Below the pieces are notes generated by a model. It was not told where the DNA came from. It did not search any database and was given only the letters and a program-made list of their open reading frames with translations. A stretch of DNA of 64,000 nucleotides from Cylindrotheca closterium (lineage: Eukaryota > Bacillariophyta > Bacillariophyceae > Bacillariales > Bacillariaceae), in the NCBI GenBank assembly GCA_933822405.4, contig CAKOGP040000335.1:372001-436000 (forward strand), written 5' to 3'. Within the stretch, counting starts at the first letter, position 1, and each line of letters begins with the position of its first letter. This document shows positions 55,078 through 64,000 of this stretch, one piece after another. Position numbers and translations under genes: made by a program.

Positions 55078-55910
55078 ATTGGTATCAATCCCAACGTCCG
55101 AAAAGTTCTTGAAGGAAGCGCGTCGAAGTACTTCATTGACGCCTACCTTCGAAAATTGGAAAGGCAGTATGATTGGCACTACACGATGGGTCGATATTTG
55201 TGGCTGTGTGAGCTTCTGAAGCCCAGCCATGTTCATATTCATCTTCAAAATCACTTGTCTTATTGTGCCTTCATAAAATAAATGACATCAATAGACGACT
55301 GCTCCTTTGCCTATAAGTTCGCCAAATTAGACAGATCCTACACCTTGGACTTGGAATAAGTTTGTTGATAGTCGTTCTTACAGGCCGTACTCGCAGAGTG
55401 AGCAGCATCGCGACTTTCTACGATGTATCAAGAGAAATGATAATGGAGCGGAATCGTCTTGGATAGTTCAAGAGGTACTAGCTCTAAATTATCTGAAGAG
55501 GATGACCGGAGTGCCTTTTAGTGGAAAAAATCATCGCGTCCAATTGACTGGTGAATCCCTATCTTAAGATATCCATGAATAAATCCAAGCCACAAATCCC
55601 CTCGTCCCTCCTCGGAACCATGATCATGAATCTCGGTTCGCCTTTCTTCTCCTCACTCCTATATTTCTTACCCGTAGGCTTCTGAACCCTAGATGCGAGT
55701 CGAGGCGGAATAATCATTCACATAATACGTTGCCTTTCGAAACGCATCCTTCTAGAGGATAGCTCGCAAGATGACTACTGCTATACTGTTGATTCGTGTT
55801 CAAGTTTGGACTAAATAACTCCTCTTATTCGACTGGATGGAGTACTGCACTCTGCTCAAAACAGAAGATGACCTTCATTTCACGGATACCGGTACAGCAA
55901 TCGTTTTGTG
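55078..55910. other. Intergenic between the two small genes
   Basis: About 830 bases with no clear gene. AATAAA occurs near 55277, about 200 bases after the first small gene, and a TACCGGTA palindrome lies at 55887-55894, just before the secreted peptide start. Confidence 0.45.
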
Positions 55911-56344
55911 ATGCGTGTCCTTGCTTTCCTAATAATAGTGCCAGCAATACATGCGGGATACGCTCCCCAGAAGGCTCCCAAACTCCCAGAAGGCGTAAGT
56001 TTAGGTTTTGTTTCATTTCGTTGCCGCAACGAAGACGACTGACTGACTCACTCACTCATCTGGGCTTGAACACTTTTGTTGGCGTCTATAAAAACAGTTT
56101 TGTCCTTCCGAAACAGGCGATGTGACTGCAACAACCGGTGGTACGTACTGATATTAGCCAATGGAATTGTTCACGAATTCTCTTCTTTACCTAATGGATC
56201 TCTTCCTCTACAATGTTAAATTCAGAATGCATGTGTCATTGGCAACACAAGGACGGGTGCGTTGGATCCAAGTGCCAGTACCAGATGGGTCTCTCATGGT
56301 ATCACTATACATGTGAAGATTGTAAATGCGTCAAGGAGCCATAG
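55911..56344 (+). CDS. Small secreted cysteine-rich protein, 81 residues
   Basis: Three exons, 55911-55994, 56098-56140 and 56226-56344, all with GT-AG introns (GTAAGT...CAG, GTACGT...CAG) that join in frame. Residues 1-16 are a signal peptide (MRVLAFLIIVPAIHAG). The mature part contains eight cysteines: one in FCPSE, two in ECMC, then DGC, SKC, YTC, EDC and KC near the end. Four disulfides are therefore possible. It ends CVKEP. No family is recognised. Size, signal peptide and cysteine density fit a secreted peptide (signal, defence or cell-wall role), but no activity is claimed. An in-frame stop lies 42 bases upstream of the ATG, which fixes the start. Confidence 0.7.
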
Positions 56345-56661
56345 GTTCCAAAATTTGCCCAACTAGATTGAAGTAACCTTTGCCATATACCCAGCTACCT
56401 TTTGGAATATCCAAATACTGGTAAGCCGAATTGCCACGCCGTACAGTACAGTAGTATTCATCATATTGGCCGTTGTTACAAAATATGTACATGCACATTG
56501 ATATTGTTTATACATTTTAAAATACTTATATACTGATGTTTCAATAGTGGATTAGCAGTTTCACAATCGAAGCAGTAGTATTGACAGTTGTCCACTCTTG
56601 GCAATTTTGAACATAAAGTTTTAGCAGGTAGCATCCAACACATATTGACATTAAAAATCAT
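56345..56661. other. Intergenic, convergent
   Basis: 317 bases, AT-rich, between the secreted peptide gene and the minus-strand gene at 56662. Nothing else is seen. Confidence 0.45.
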
Positions 56662-57372
56662 TCAAAAAGAGAAACATTCATCCTCCTCTTCCATCTCATC
56701 CAGAGTGTCTAGCTTCGCCTTTGATTTGTGCTGCGCAGTAGCAAAAGGGGTAAAAGTAATGACCTCTTCATCAATTCGATCTTGAAAGTCAGCAAAGTGA
56801 TCCCAGTCGCCATCCGAGCACGTGTTCGCGATATGGATCTGGCATGGAGAATAAGTATCATCAGATTTTGTCTCTTCAGCATCGTTAGATCGTTCGTTAT
56901 TCTTGATGGTAGCATGAGCAGCATCGTCCGTGCTCCTACTTTCACCATCGCGTTTCTTCTTGTCAAAGAACTTTGATAGCAGGTTGGAGAAAGCAGTTGT
57001 TACATCAATGACTTGTAGAGTGTCTAAGAATGTATCTTGCACAATGGCTTCAATTCCCCGATGGTACTTTGGTTTCACTTCGTACTTCTGCCTTGAAGGA
57101 AGTTTTCTTGCAGAGTAAGGTTCCTGCTTGGTGCTAGTGGTTGCCCCCGAACAAGGCATTTGGGAACTCGAGCTTGAAAAATGCCTTGATGGCGATACTT
57201 TTTGTGATAGAAGGCCGCTCGATGAGTCCAAGTCACTCAAATCCATTGTGGAGCGACGGAGACCAAGCGATGATGGATGTGGTGAAATCTTTCCACAAGA
57301 GGAAGAACCCGAAGATGAGAAGGAGGAATGGGACGATCCTGAAAGGAATGCTGCTTCATGATGGTCCGCCAT
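56662..57372 (-). CDS. Hypothetical Ser-rich protein
   Basis: A 236-residue intronless protein of no recognised family. Residues 1-75 are Ser-rich and disordered. The central part has a short ordered block (KYHRGIEAIVQDTFLDTLQV, then FSNLLSKFFDKKKR), which could be an amphipathic helix with a basic end. The last 80 residues are acidic, with HFADFQDRIDEEVITF and a terminal run of Glu/Asp followed by CFSF. No signal peptide or membrane segment. The ATG lies about 20 bases from a TACCGGTA palindrome in the upstream DNA. Confidence 0.6.
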   Translation of the reverse strand: MADHHEAAFLSGSSHSSFSSSGSSSCGKISPHPSSLGLRRSTMDLSDLDSSSGLLSQKVSPSRHFSSSSSQMPCSGATTSTKQEPYSARKLPSRQKYEVKPKYHRGIEAIVQDTFLDTLQVIDVTTAFSNLLSKFFDKKKRDGESRSTDDAAHATIKNNERSNDAEETKSDDTYSPCQIHIANTCSDGDWDHFADFQDRIDEEVITFTPFATAQHKSKAKLDTLDEMEEEDECFSF

Positions 57373-58011
57373 CTTCTGTTTGTATACCGGTATGTCAGTT
57401 GACTGATTTGGATAATATCAGTTGTGTGTTTCGCTTCTCGGTTGTTATGAAATTTCAGAACTCCAATTTTTGGTCAAGCGTGGGTTGATTTCAGTATCCT
57501 CTTCGTCGTGTGTTCAGAGCTTGATAGATTTTCAGGTTCGCTGTTTGATGGCTGCAATATATAAATTTGTCGCTTGGAGAAGAATACAGTGTGACACAGC
57601 GGCCGTCAGAATGCGTCGTCTTTTAATGGAATATGATTATTCCCATTTTGCATATTTATATTTTCTGTATTCCTATTCCGCGAACCAGGCAAGGTGGCTT
57701 GTGCTTCTGACGTAGGTCCTGTGTATGGTGACGGGTATTTTCTGTTGAACTTTTATCTTACCTGTAGGTAACGGCAGGTGTCAAGCATCGCCACGTGCGC
57801 ATGAACTCAGGTACAAGGTTAGTCTTGAGTGTTGATTGCCACAGAGTAACTAACAACAAGTATTGAATGCAATTGGCGAGGTAAACGACCAAACCTGGCG
57901 AGGATACTACAAGTCAGCCTGATAATGCATTGAATTTCTAGGTGCAATCTTGATAATACATTGAGTTTTTAGGCGCAATTTCAGGTTGGGATAAAGCCTG
58001 CCGGAAGACGA
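57373..58011. other. Intergenic between two minus-strand genes
   Basis: 639 bases with no supported gene. TACCGGTA lies at 57385-57392. A short direct repeat of the type TGCATTGA-TTTCTAGG / ACATTGA-TTTTTAGG is seen near 57926-57975. Confidence 0.45.
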
Positions 58012-59168
58012 CTACTCCCCAGAACTGAGAACCTGCTCCACAGCTGTATTGAAAGAGTTGCACTTTGGGCATTGGATGCCAAGAAAATGCCAATTCAGGC
58101 CATAACTTTTCGTCTCGCAATCATTGCACATCATGTCGATAACTCTTTGAAGATCCGCTGGCATAGGGTGCTCTGCAATGTCTCGTACCCTTGAATCCCA
58201 GTGGACTATCAGTTGTTTTGTTGAGACGACAGGCTTTTCGCAGATGGGACATCGATAATCAAAGCCAGCCAGTTTTCGAAAACAGTGAGCGTGAATAGTG
58301 TGGCCACAAGGAAGATCCTGAGGAGATTGAGGTGGCGAGAGCATGTCGTCTTCACACACAGGGCATTTTTTCTTGTATTTGTCCTTGGAGCATTGGTGAT
58401 CCGCATATACACCAATGGATATACACGTACAGCATTCGTCACAGTGTCGAAAGGCGTCAGCGCCCCCAACTCGACAACATCCACATTTTGTGCAGTGAAA
58501 AGGCTTCTTGGACTAACGAGTGTTCGTTAGTTAGCTGAGCGAAAAGAGGCAGAAAACAAATGCAATGAGCATACCTGTGACATCCAAAGATTGCAGGTAC
58601 TGCAATGGTACTTGCCAAAAATGGCTTTGCAGCTGATGCATTGATTGCTGATGATCAAGGCGCCGTAAGAAAGTGAGGAAAAATATGTTCAACGTGAATA
58701 AAGACAATCCTGTACTCACGATATTTGTTGCTTAATATTGCACAGCTTGCAGACTAGGAATTGGTTCATAATTGGGTGACTGGCTAGATTTGATTCGTCA
58801 TGACAAATTCTGCACCCATATACATGGCGGCAGCATGGCGCAATAATGTTGCAATTTCGTTCGTAGTGGACACAAGGTGACTTGTTTTCCGGTAATACTG
58901 GTGATGGTGATGGCGTCGCCCCTACAGCACGCATTATTGCTTGAATTTGCAAACGCTTGTCCTGGTCGCTGATTGAATCATTACGCATTATGGCTTGAAT
59001 TGTCACACGTCTAGCGATGAGGTAATCTTTCTCAACGTCTTCATTGAGATCCTCGATGTCATCTTGCATATCCTCATCTTCATCGAGATCCTCGTCATCT
59101 CCATCGATATTCAGTATAAACCATCCGGCGTCGATGTCATCTTGCATGTGTTCATCTTCACCTGCCAT
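58012..59168 (-). CDS. RCHY1: CHY- and RING-finger E3 ubiquitin ligase, RCHY1/Pirh2 type
   Basis: Three exons, 59168-58720, 58647-58575 and 58512-58012, give 340 residues. The exons rebuild the family order. An acidic N-terminus (~100 residues) is followed by the CHY finger (CVHYERNCNIIAPCCRHVYG, CRICHDE, CKLCNIKQQ, then exon 2 SNQCISCKAIFGKYHCSTCN). Next is the CTCHY finger (HCTKCGCCRVGG, CDECCTCISIGVYADHQC). The RING-H2 finger follows (CPVCEDD, LPCGHTIHAHCF, CPICEKP) and a C-terminal zinc ribbon ends the protein (MCNDCETKS, GIQCPKCNSFNT). Animal and plant members ubiquitinate transcription and stress regulators; the target here is unknown. Each intron ends in phase with a cysteine pair intact, which supports the joining. 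Confidence 0.93.
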
Positions 59169-59498
59169 CCTTTCAAATTCCCTTGACTGGTGCGGCTTCA
59201 CTCAGTGTATCGTAATGTATCGGATTCGCACAGAAATGAGGCACTCGAAAGACACACTGCAGTATGTATCGGGGATCGCATAAAGTGGGCGGGTCTGGTA
59301 TGGTGTCAGGCATGGTTGTTGGACATATTGCCAGAAACTGTCGTCGATACTACAGTACCAGGTACTCGTACCGGTCTGCGTGGGCAACTGTATTTTGAAT
59401 TTCCACGTGCGCGTACAACAACTTCAGGTACTGAGTTAGCCTTTCCATTTTGCAGGTTTCACAAGCCTCTCACAGCACCACAATCCAAACTCCTTACC
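59169..59498. promoter_or_regulatory. Divergent promoter region, RCHY1 / TFIIE beta
   Basis: 330 bases between the two start codons. It contains GTACCAGGTACTCGTACCGG near 59357-59376, another GTAC/CCGG-rich stretch. No TATA box is clear. Confidence 0.45.
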
Positions 59499-61049
59499 AT
59501 GTCGAATACCTATGGATTGGACTTCTTGCGCACAGAGCATACATTGAATGAATATGACGAACCAAAGCAAGAAGTAGTGCAATCAATTTCGGTACCAGTC
59601 ACGCAAACGGGCGACGAATTGGCAGCCGAAGTGGCACACAAACCAGACTTGGAGAAACAGTTTGATGTCATTCATTTCTTGCAGAAGCATCGATCGGCTG
59701 GATGCCTCGCTCCTTCGGTTATTTATGAAAGAACAGGGATTGATCTCATTGAGGATGAGTCTGTTGCTCAAATGTTGCAGCACAACCCAAAGATAAGAGT
59801 GGACCAAGTGCCAGACCCTGAAAATCCCAGCTTGATGATTGCCACTTATGCCTATCAAGCAAAATACAATCATGTGCGAGATCGTACGTCTTTGCTGGCT
59901 CAAATTAATAGATGTAAAAATGGAGTTCCTAGAAGGGACCTGGACGATGCCTATGACGGCGTGGAAGACGATCTTGATGCTTTGATTACGGCAGGAGATG
60001 TCCTCGCAATCAACAATTCAGAGGATAAGGACAAAATTTTGTTTCCTCGCGGCGAAGCTTTCTTGGTGGATATGGATGGAATTGTTGTTATTCCGGAAGA
60101 AGAAACGAACGAATCAATTGAACCACAACCGCAACCGAATTTGACGACTGGAAATCCTGGCGAGGCAGTCTCCTCCATGGACCCACCACCGCCAAAGCGT
60201 AAACGAGATGTCTATGTTCTCAATGTTGACGTTGATCCCAGAAGCCAGATTCGAAGAGGAGAAGCCTTTCAGGTTGGTGGACAATGGTTCCGTGTTTCCA
60301 GTGCCGTTCGAGAAGGATCATTGAAGGATCAGCCCGTTCGTGCGCAAGCGCCACTCTCTGTTGTTTCTTTGGCAGACCTGCCAAAACGAAATGAGCAAGA
60401 TGGATACATTCGACCGCTCAATGAAAAGTCGTTACCGTGTGACGGTGCTCTGAGTTCGTCTGCTATGGAGAATATCAAAAAGGCAAAAGAAGCACGAGAG
60501 CGCTTATTCAAGCTTGCTCATGGTCGAACCAGTGGTGTGATTTCACAGCTACTTGGCAGTCATGCCCACGCCTCCAATCCAAATACCTTGGCTGCATCAT
60601 TTGGAACTGCCACTGTGACCTCTCGCAAACGCCCAAATAAAGCAGGTGCAATGAATTCAGCGCGCAAGCAAGATGGACAAAAAGCACAACAAGCTGCGTC
60701 TGACCCCTATCTATCGCTCTACTCTCATGCTCGCCGTCATGGCTGCACCAAGGATGTACGAGAAATGTACTTGGCAACTCGCGTAGAAGTGCCAGTTGGA
60801 GAAGCCGAGTTGCAGCGGCTAATGGTAGAAAACAAACTGCTGGAGCCTGGGGAGAATATGAGACGACCTCGTCTGAAAAAGAAATCCAATGTCGATAATG
60901 ATGGAAAACCCAAGAAGAGACGATACTATGAGAGAAAGAACCAAAGAATGACGAATACGCATTTGGATGGTACCGAAATTGGTGCTGTATTGAGGCGAGC
61001 CACCGAAAAACAAAACCAAGGTCAAGCAGTTGGTGACGGTGGTATGTAA
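59499..61049 (+). CDS. GTF2E2: Transcription factor TFIIE beta subunit
   Basis: General transcription factor recruiting TFIIH to the RNA polymerase II initiation complex. 516 residues from the ATG at 59499, intronless. Two winged-helix modules match the family: FDVIHFLQKHRSAGCLAPSV, then MLQHNPKIRVDQVPDPENPS, YAYQAKYNHVRDRTSLLAQI and the second module DLDALITAGDVLAI, DKDKILFPRG. A C-terminal basic helix (KKRRYYERKNQRMTNTHL) resembles the tail of other TFIIE beta proteins. The central 250 residues, including ASSFGTATVTSRKRPNKAG-like basic stretches and a helical YSHARRHGCTKDVREMYL block, make the protein longer than human TFIIE beta (291 residues). The assignment rests mainly on the winged-helix pattern. 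Confidence 0.78.
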   Translation: MSNTYGLDFLRTEHTLNEYDEPKQEVVQSISVPVTQTGDELAAEVAHKPDLEKQFDVIHFLQKHRSAGCLAPSVIYERTGIDLIEDESVAQMLQHNPKIRVDQVPDPENPSLMIATYAYQAKYNHVRDRTSLLAQINRCKNGVPRRDLDDAYDGVEDDLDALITAGDVLAINNSEDKDKILFPRGEAFLVDMDGIVVIPEEETNESIEPQPQPNLTTGNPGEAVSSMDPPPPKRKRDVYVLNVDVDPRSQIRRGEAFQVGGQWFRVSSAVREGSLKDQPVRAQAPLSVVSLADLPKRNEQDGYIRPLNEKSLPCDGALSSSAMENIKKAKEARERLFKLAHGRTSGVISQLLGSHAHASNPNTLAASFGTATVTSRKRPNKAGAMNSARKQDGQKAQQAASDPYLSLYSHARRHGCTKDVREMYLATRVEVPVGEAELQRLMVENKLLEPGENMRRPRLKKKSNVDNDGKPKKRRYYERKNQRMTNTHLDGTEIGAVLRRATEKQNQGQAVGDGGM

Positions 61050-61421
61050 GGCAGTTTTCAAAAAACCTCAATTACAAAAACTATATTAATGATCTAGATA
61101 CACAAAATAGACATTTTCATTGAAGGGAGCTAGCGGGAAGGTGAAACTACAAATCTTGTCTTTTTCATGGGAAACTGAAGGAGTACCTGGTAGCGTACTG
61201 TACTTGGTGGTATTTTCAAGATTTTTGCATTCGCAAGCCGCGCACGAACGATCGGTGACAGCTTCAATCATGACGCGACATCAATCATCAACGCGAAGGC
61301 TTTGTCGGAGTACCGAAATATATTCAACCTTCAACTTAGTGACTCCCCTGTTGAAGAACAACGAATTGTTTTACTAACCCTAATCTGCTCACCAAACTAC
61401 AAAACCCACCTTAGTTTGAAA
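61050..61421. other. Intergenic, upstream of pyruvate dehydrogenase kinase
   Basis: 372 bases between TFIIE beta and the kinase gene. It should contain the kinase promoter and leader. No other feature is seen. Confidence 0.5.
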
Positions 61422-63079
61422 ATGAGCGCAATCGTACTGAGAAACCTGCGGCGGCAGATGAGAAGGGAGTTGTTTCCGAGATTGGCAATTCGTAGCACGT
61501 CAGTTCTATCTTCACAGCCGTCCACGACTCTTGCACCTCCAGTGTCGGAAAAGAGGTATATTTCTTACACGGCTCCAAGATTGCAAGAATTTATGGAATA
61601 TGATGGTGTATCAGAATCTGTGAGCAAGATCATCAATGAACATGCCCTTCAACACCAAACATCTGTGAGTCTTCAAGCGTTGATGAGGACGGGGCGGGGA
61701 GAATTCCTTCATAAATCTTTTGACGAGGACTTGATCGAGAATCCTCAGCATTCTGCTACCGAGTTGGTTTTAATTCAAGTAAGTTGATGAGATGAAATGA
61801 TTGGCAATTGACATTAGAAATACCGGAATTGTTCTGATTTAGAATGTTATTCTCGTTTGCACCAAAAGGTTGCCAGCTTTCTTCGAAGAGAGTTGCCCAT
61901 TCGGTTGGCCCATCGAGTGCAAGATTTGGAGGGTGTACCGTTGGTGAAGGAAATGTCGAGTGTAAAACAAGTTAAAGAACTCTACATCAAATCGCTTGTG
62001 GAGCTTGCCGAATTCGAGAACATCACCACACCGGAGCAAGAGCAAGCCTTTTCGAGGTTGGTCGAAAACATTTACGAGCGTCACTCGGGAGTGCTGGTGC
62101 AGATGGCCCGGGGAGCCTATGAATACCGCAACCGTATTGCTCGGGATCAGACGAATCCTCGTGATGCATTCGCAAAGATGGAGGAAACTCATGAATTTCT
62201 CGACAGATTTTACCTCTGCAGTAAGTATGTTGTCGCCTGATATTTGTATTCAAGGTAGATTGATACTGCGTTTGGCTGCCCATCCATCTCACCCTCATAT
62301 GCTATTATTATTGTCTTTCTCCTCGTCCTATTTACAGGAATTGGTATTCGTGTACTGATTGGACAATATCTGGCACTTCGGCAGCCACCAGTGGACAACT
62401 ATGTGGGAGTCATTTGCAGTGTCACATCTCCCTATGAGATTGTCAAACGAGCCATTGATGATGCAGCCTTTATGTGCACCCGCAAATACGGCGACGCCCC
62501 GGAGGTCATTATGAGTGGGCGCTTGGACCTAACCTTCCCATATGTTCCCACCCATTTGCGTAAGTAGTTCTGAAGCCAATCGTTTTTGCTCGTCAAGAGT
62601 TTCTCATATGGACAGTGCACTGACTAATTCTTTGTCTGACGGTACCTATAGACTATATCATGTTGGAACTATTGAAGAATAGTATGCGAGCAACAGTGGA
62701 ATGGCACGGGGTTGACGCCGATTTTCCACCTATCAAAGTGATTATTGCTGATGGAAAGGACAACGAAGACGTGGTCATCAAAGTGAGCGACGAAGGAGGA
62801 GGCATTCCAAGATCCAACATGAAAAAGATTTGGAGTTACTTGTTCACTACCGCCGACCCTTCCATTCAAGAAGGAATGGTCGGAGTCCAAACTGGCGAGG
62901 CGGTAGACCACGGTATCCATTCCCCGTTGGCTGGTTTGGGTTATGGACTACCAATTTCTCGAAGTTATTGCCGGTATTTTGGAGGGGATTTGAGCATTAT
63001 GAGCATGGAAGGATTTGGAACTGACTGCTTTGTCTATTTGGCACGACTTGGAAATACACAGGAACCAATCCCAGTCTAA
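61422..63079 (+). CDS. PDK: Mitochondrial pyruvate dehydrogenase kinase family protein
   Basis: Phosphorylates and inactivates the E1 alpha subunit of pyruvate (or branched-chain ketoacid) dehydrogenase. Four exons, 61422-61778, 61869-62220, 62338-62559 and 62652-63079, give 452 residues. The Arg-rich N-terminus (RNLRRQMRRELFPRLAIRST) is a mitochondrial presequence. The helical domain has VASFLRRELPIRLAHRV and GIRVLIGQYLAL. The ATP-binding GHKL domain has the N box ELLKNSMRATVEW, the G1 box VSDEGGGIP and the G2 box GLGYGLPISRSYCRYFGGDL. Exon junctions fall inside conserved blocks (LRHYIMLELLKN is rebuilt by exon 3/4). BCKDK is the main alternative, as the two are hard to separate by eye. Confidence 0.93.
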
Positions 63080-64000
63080 ATTGTAATGACGATGGTATTT
63101 TGTTTATAGCATTTGCATCGGGCCTTTGTAGCTTCTTGTTCTTGGAAGTTGTAATGGACGCCAATATCGCTTGTACCCAGTGTGGGGTATCGTTTTTTTT
63201 GCCATCGTAAAAGTACCACATCAATTTTATAGATACAGTATTTGCGCCGCACTAGGTAAAACAGGTCTCACAATAATTGTTTAAATTTTCTGCCCTGATT
63301 GTAGCTTTTGGGAAAGAAGCAAATATTCTGAACTGAAATGCAGGGTGCTGTAAACCTCAACGACAATTGGGTCACTGGTGGGGATACTTGATCCCAATAT
63401 TTTCAAAGTTTCATATCACAGGTCCCACACCTGCAAATTTTGAACTGATGCCAGATCATTTTCAGAATTGCTGATATGTGGCAAACTTGAGCAAATTTAA
63501 AAATTAACCCCTACCGGTACACCAATTCATAGAAACAAATGTTGTTTGGAATGCCCTTTTACTATTGCTGTTTTGGATATTATACTTATTGACATGCAAT
63601 GCAGGGTTGGGGAGCCGAAAAATATTTGACAGATGGCCAACATACAAAAAACAGTAATGGATTTAGAAGGATGGCTCACGAATCATCATCATCACCATCA
63701 TTACCAATTGTGGATTATTGTTGTCTCGTATTTCGTCAATATACCAAGGGTGCTTTTGTACTGCAGTTGCTGCAACCTGTACTTGTCAAAATGCTGTCGA
63801 CGACCGTTTGGCGATCCAAGATTGCAAAACAACACGCCCCATATTCAATATGGCACTCCCGTCCACCCCGATGCCAATAAAGGCGGGGCCCAACACACTC
63901 AATGCAAGCATTAGCGGACCCCGTCCTTCGACGTGAATTCTGACCGCAAACTCTTTGCAAAAAATGACGGCATTGTGGTGTCGAGGCCACCAACCGTACG
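63080..64000. other. Intergenic, window end
   Basis: About 920 bases with no supported gene, only short open frames without domains. A TACCGGTA palindrome lies at 63512-63519. Confidence 0.45.

Noticed and set aside
1..64000. tRNA genes, transposons, CRISPR arrays or viral insertions
   Set aside because: I found no cloverleaf with a convincing B-box, no terminal repeats with a transposase, no spaced direct repeats, and no viral gene set.

Overview
The window is nuclear DNA of a diatom, most likely a pennate species. The evidence is: small genes with short GT-AG introns on both strands; a 3-dehydroquinate synthase with a secretory signal followed by an ASSF motif, as in bipartite diatom plastid targeting; a protein with two DUF6824-type domains; LRR membrane proteins of a diatom type; and an otherwise ordinary eukaryotic gene set (MRD1, NSE4, TFIIE beta, APH-1, pyruvate dehydrogenase kinase, RCHY1). 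I see no rRNA, no convincing tRNA, no CRISPR array and no intact transposon. Start codons and splice sites were read by hand from the sequence. Exon lists are given in the evidence fields.

Layout. 0.8-3.7 kb: two tandem, diverged seven-helix membrane proteins. 4.3-6.3 kb: an LRR membrane protein (minus). 6.7-10.5 kb: a repeat protein with a C-terminal CaaX box, then an OTU deubiquitinase. 10.9-15.0 kb: a DUF6824 protein, ribosomal protein bL9 and homoserine kinase. 15.4-18.8 kb: a peptide-chain release factor 3 with a likely organelle leader, and an acidic protein. 19.2-25 kb: a 1040-residue protein of unknown function, an alanine/serine-rich tail-anchored-like protein and a conserved family of unknown function. 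25.2-29.3 kb: a GT61-type glycosyltransferase, APH-1 and endonuclease V. 30.3-35.3 kb: a 1587-residue serine-rich LRR receptor-like protein. 35.4-36.6 kb: 3-dehydroquinate synthase. 36.9-43.8 kb: two nearly identical ammonium transporter genes in inverted orientation around a 3.85-kb gene-free spacer. 44.7-54.5 kb: MRD1, NSE4, a glycosyltransferase-like protein, a flavin monooxygenase and a MYND-like protein. 54.8-56.3 kb: two small multi-exon genes, one a Ser/Tyr/Asn/Gly-rich 63-residue protein and one a secreted cysteine-rich 81-residue protein. 56.7-63.1 kb: a hypothetical protein, RCHY1, TFIIE beta and pyruvate dehydrogenase kinase.

The genes do not form an operon or one pathway. Several head-to-head pairs share short promoters: homoserine kinase/RF3, glycosyltransferase/FMO (74 bp between start codons), RCHY1/TFIIE beta, and MYND/63-residue protein. 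The most notable signals are the inverted ammonium transporter pair (apparent gene conversion), the tandem 7TM family with a shared cysteine motif, the secreted cysteine-rich peptide gene, and the LRR gene whose exons are exact 72-bp modules.
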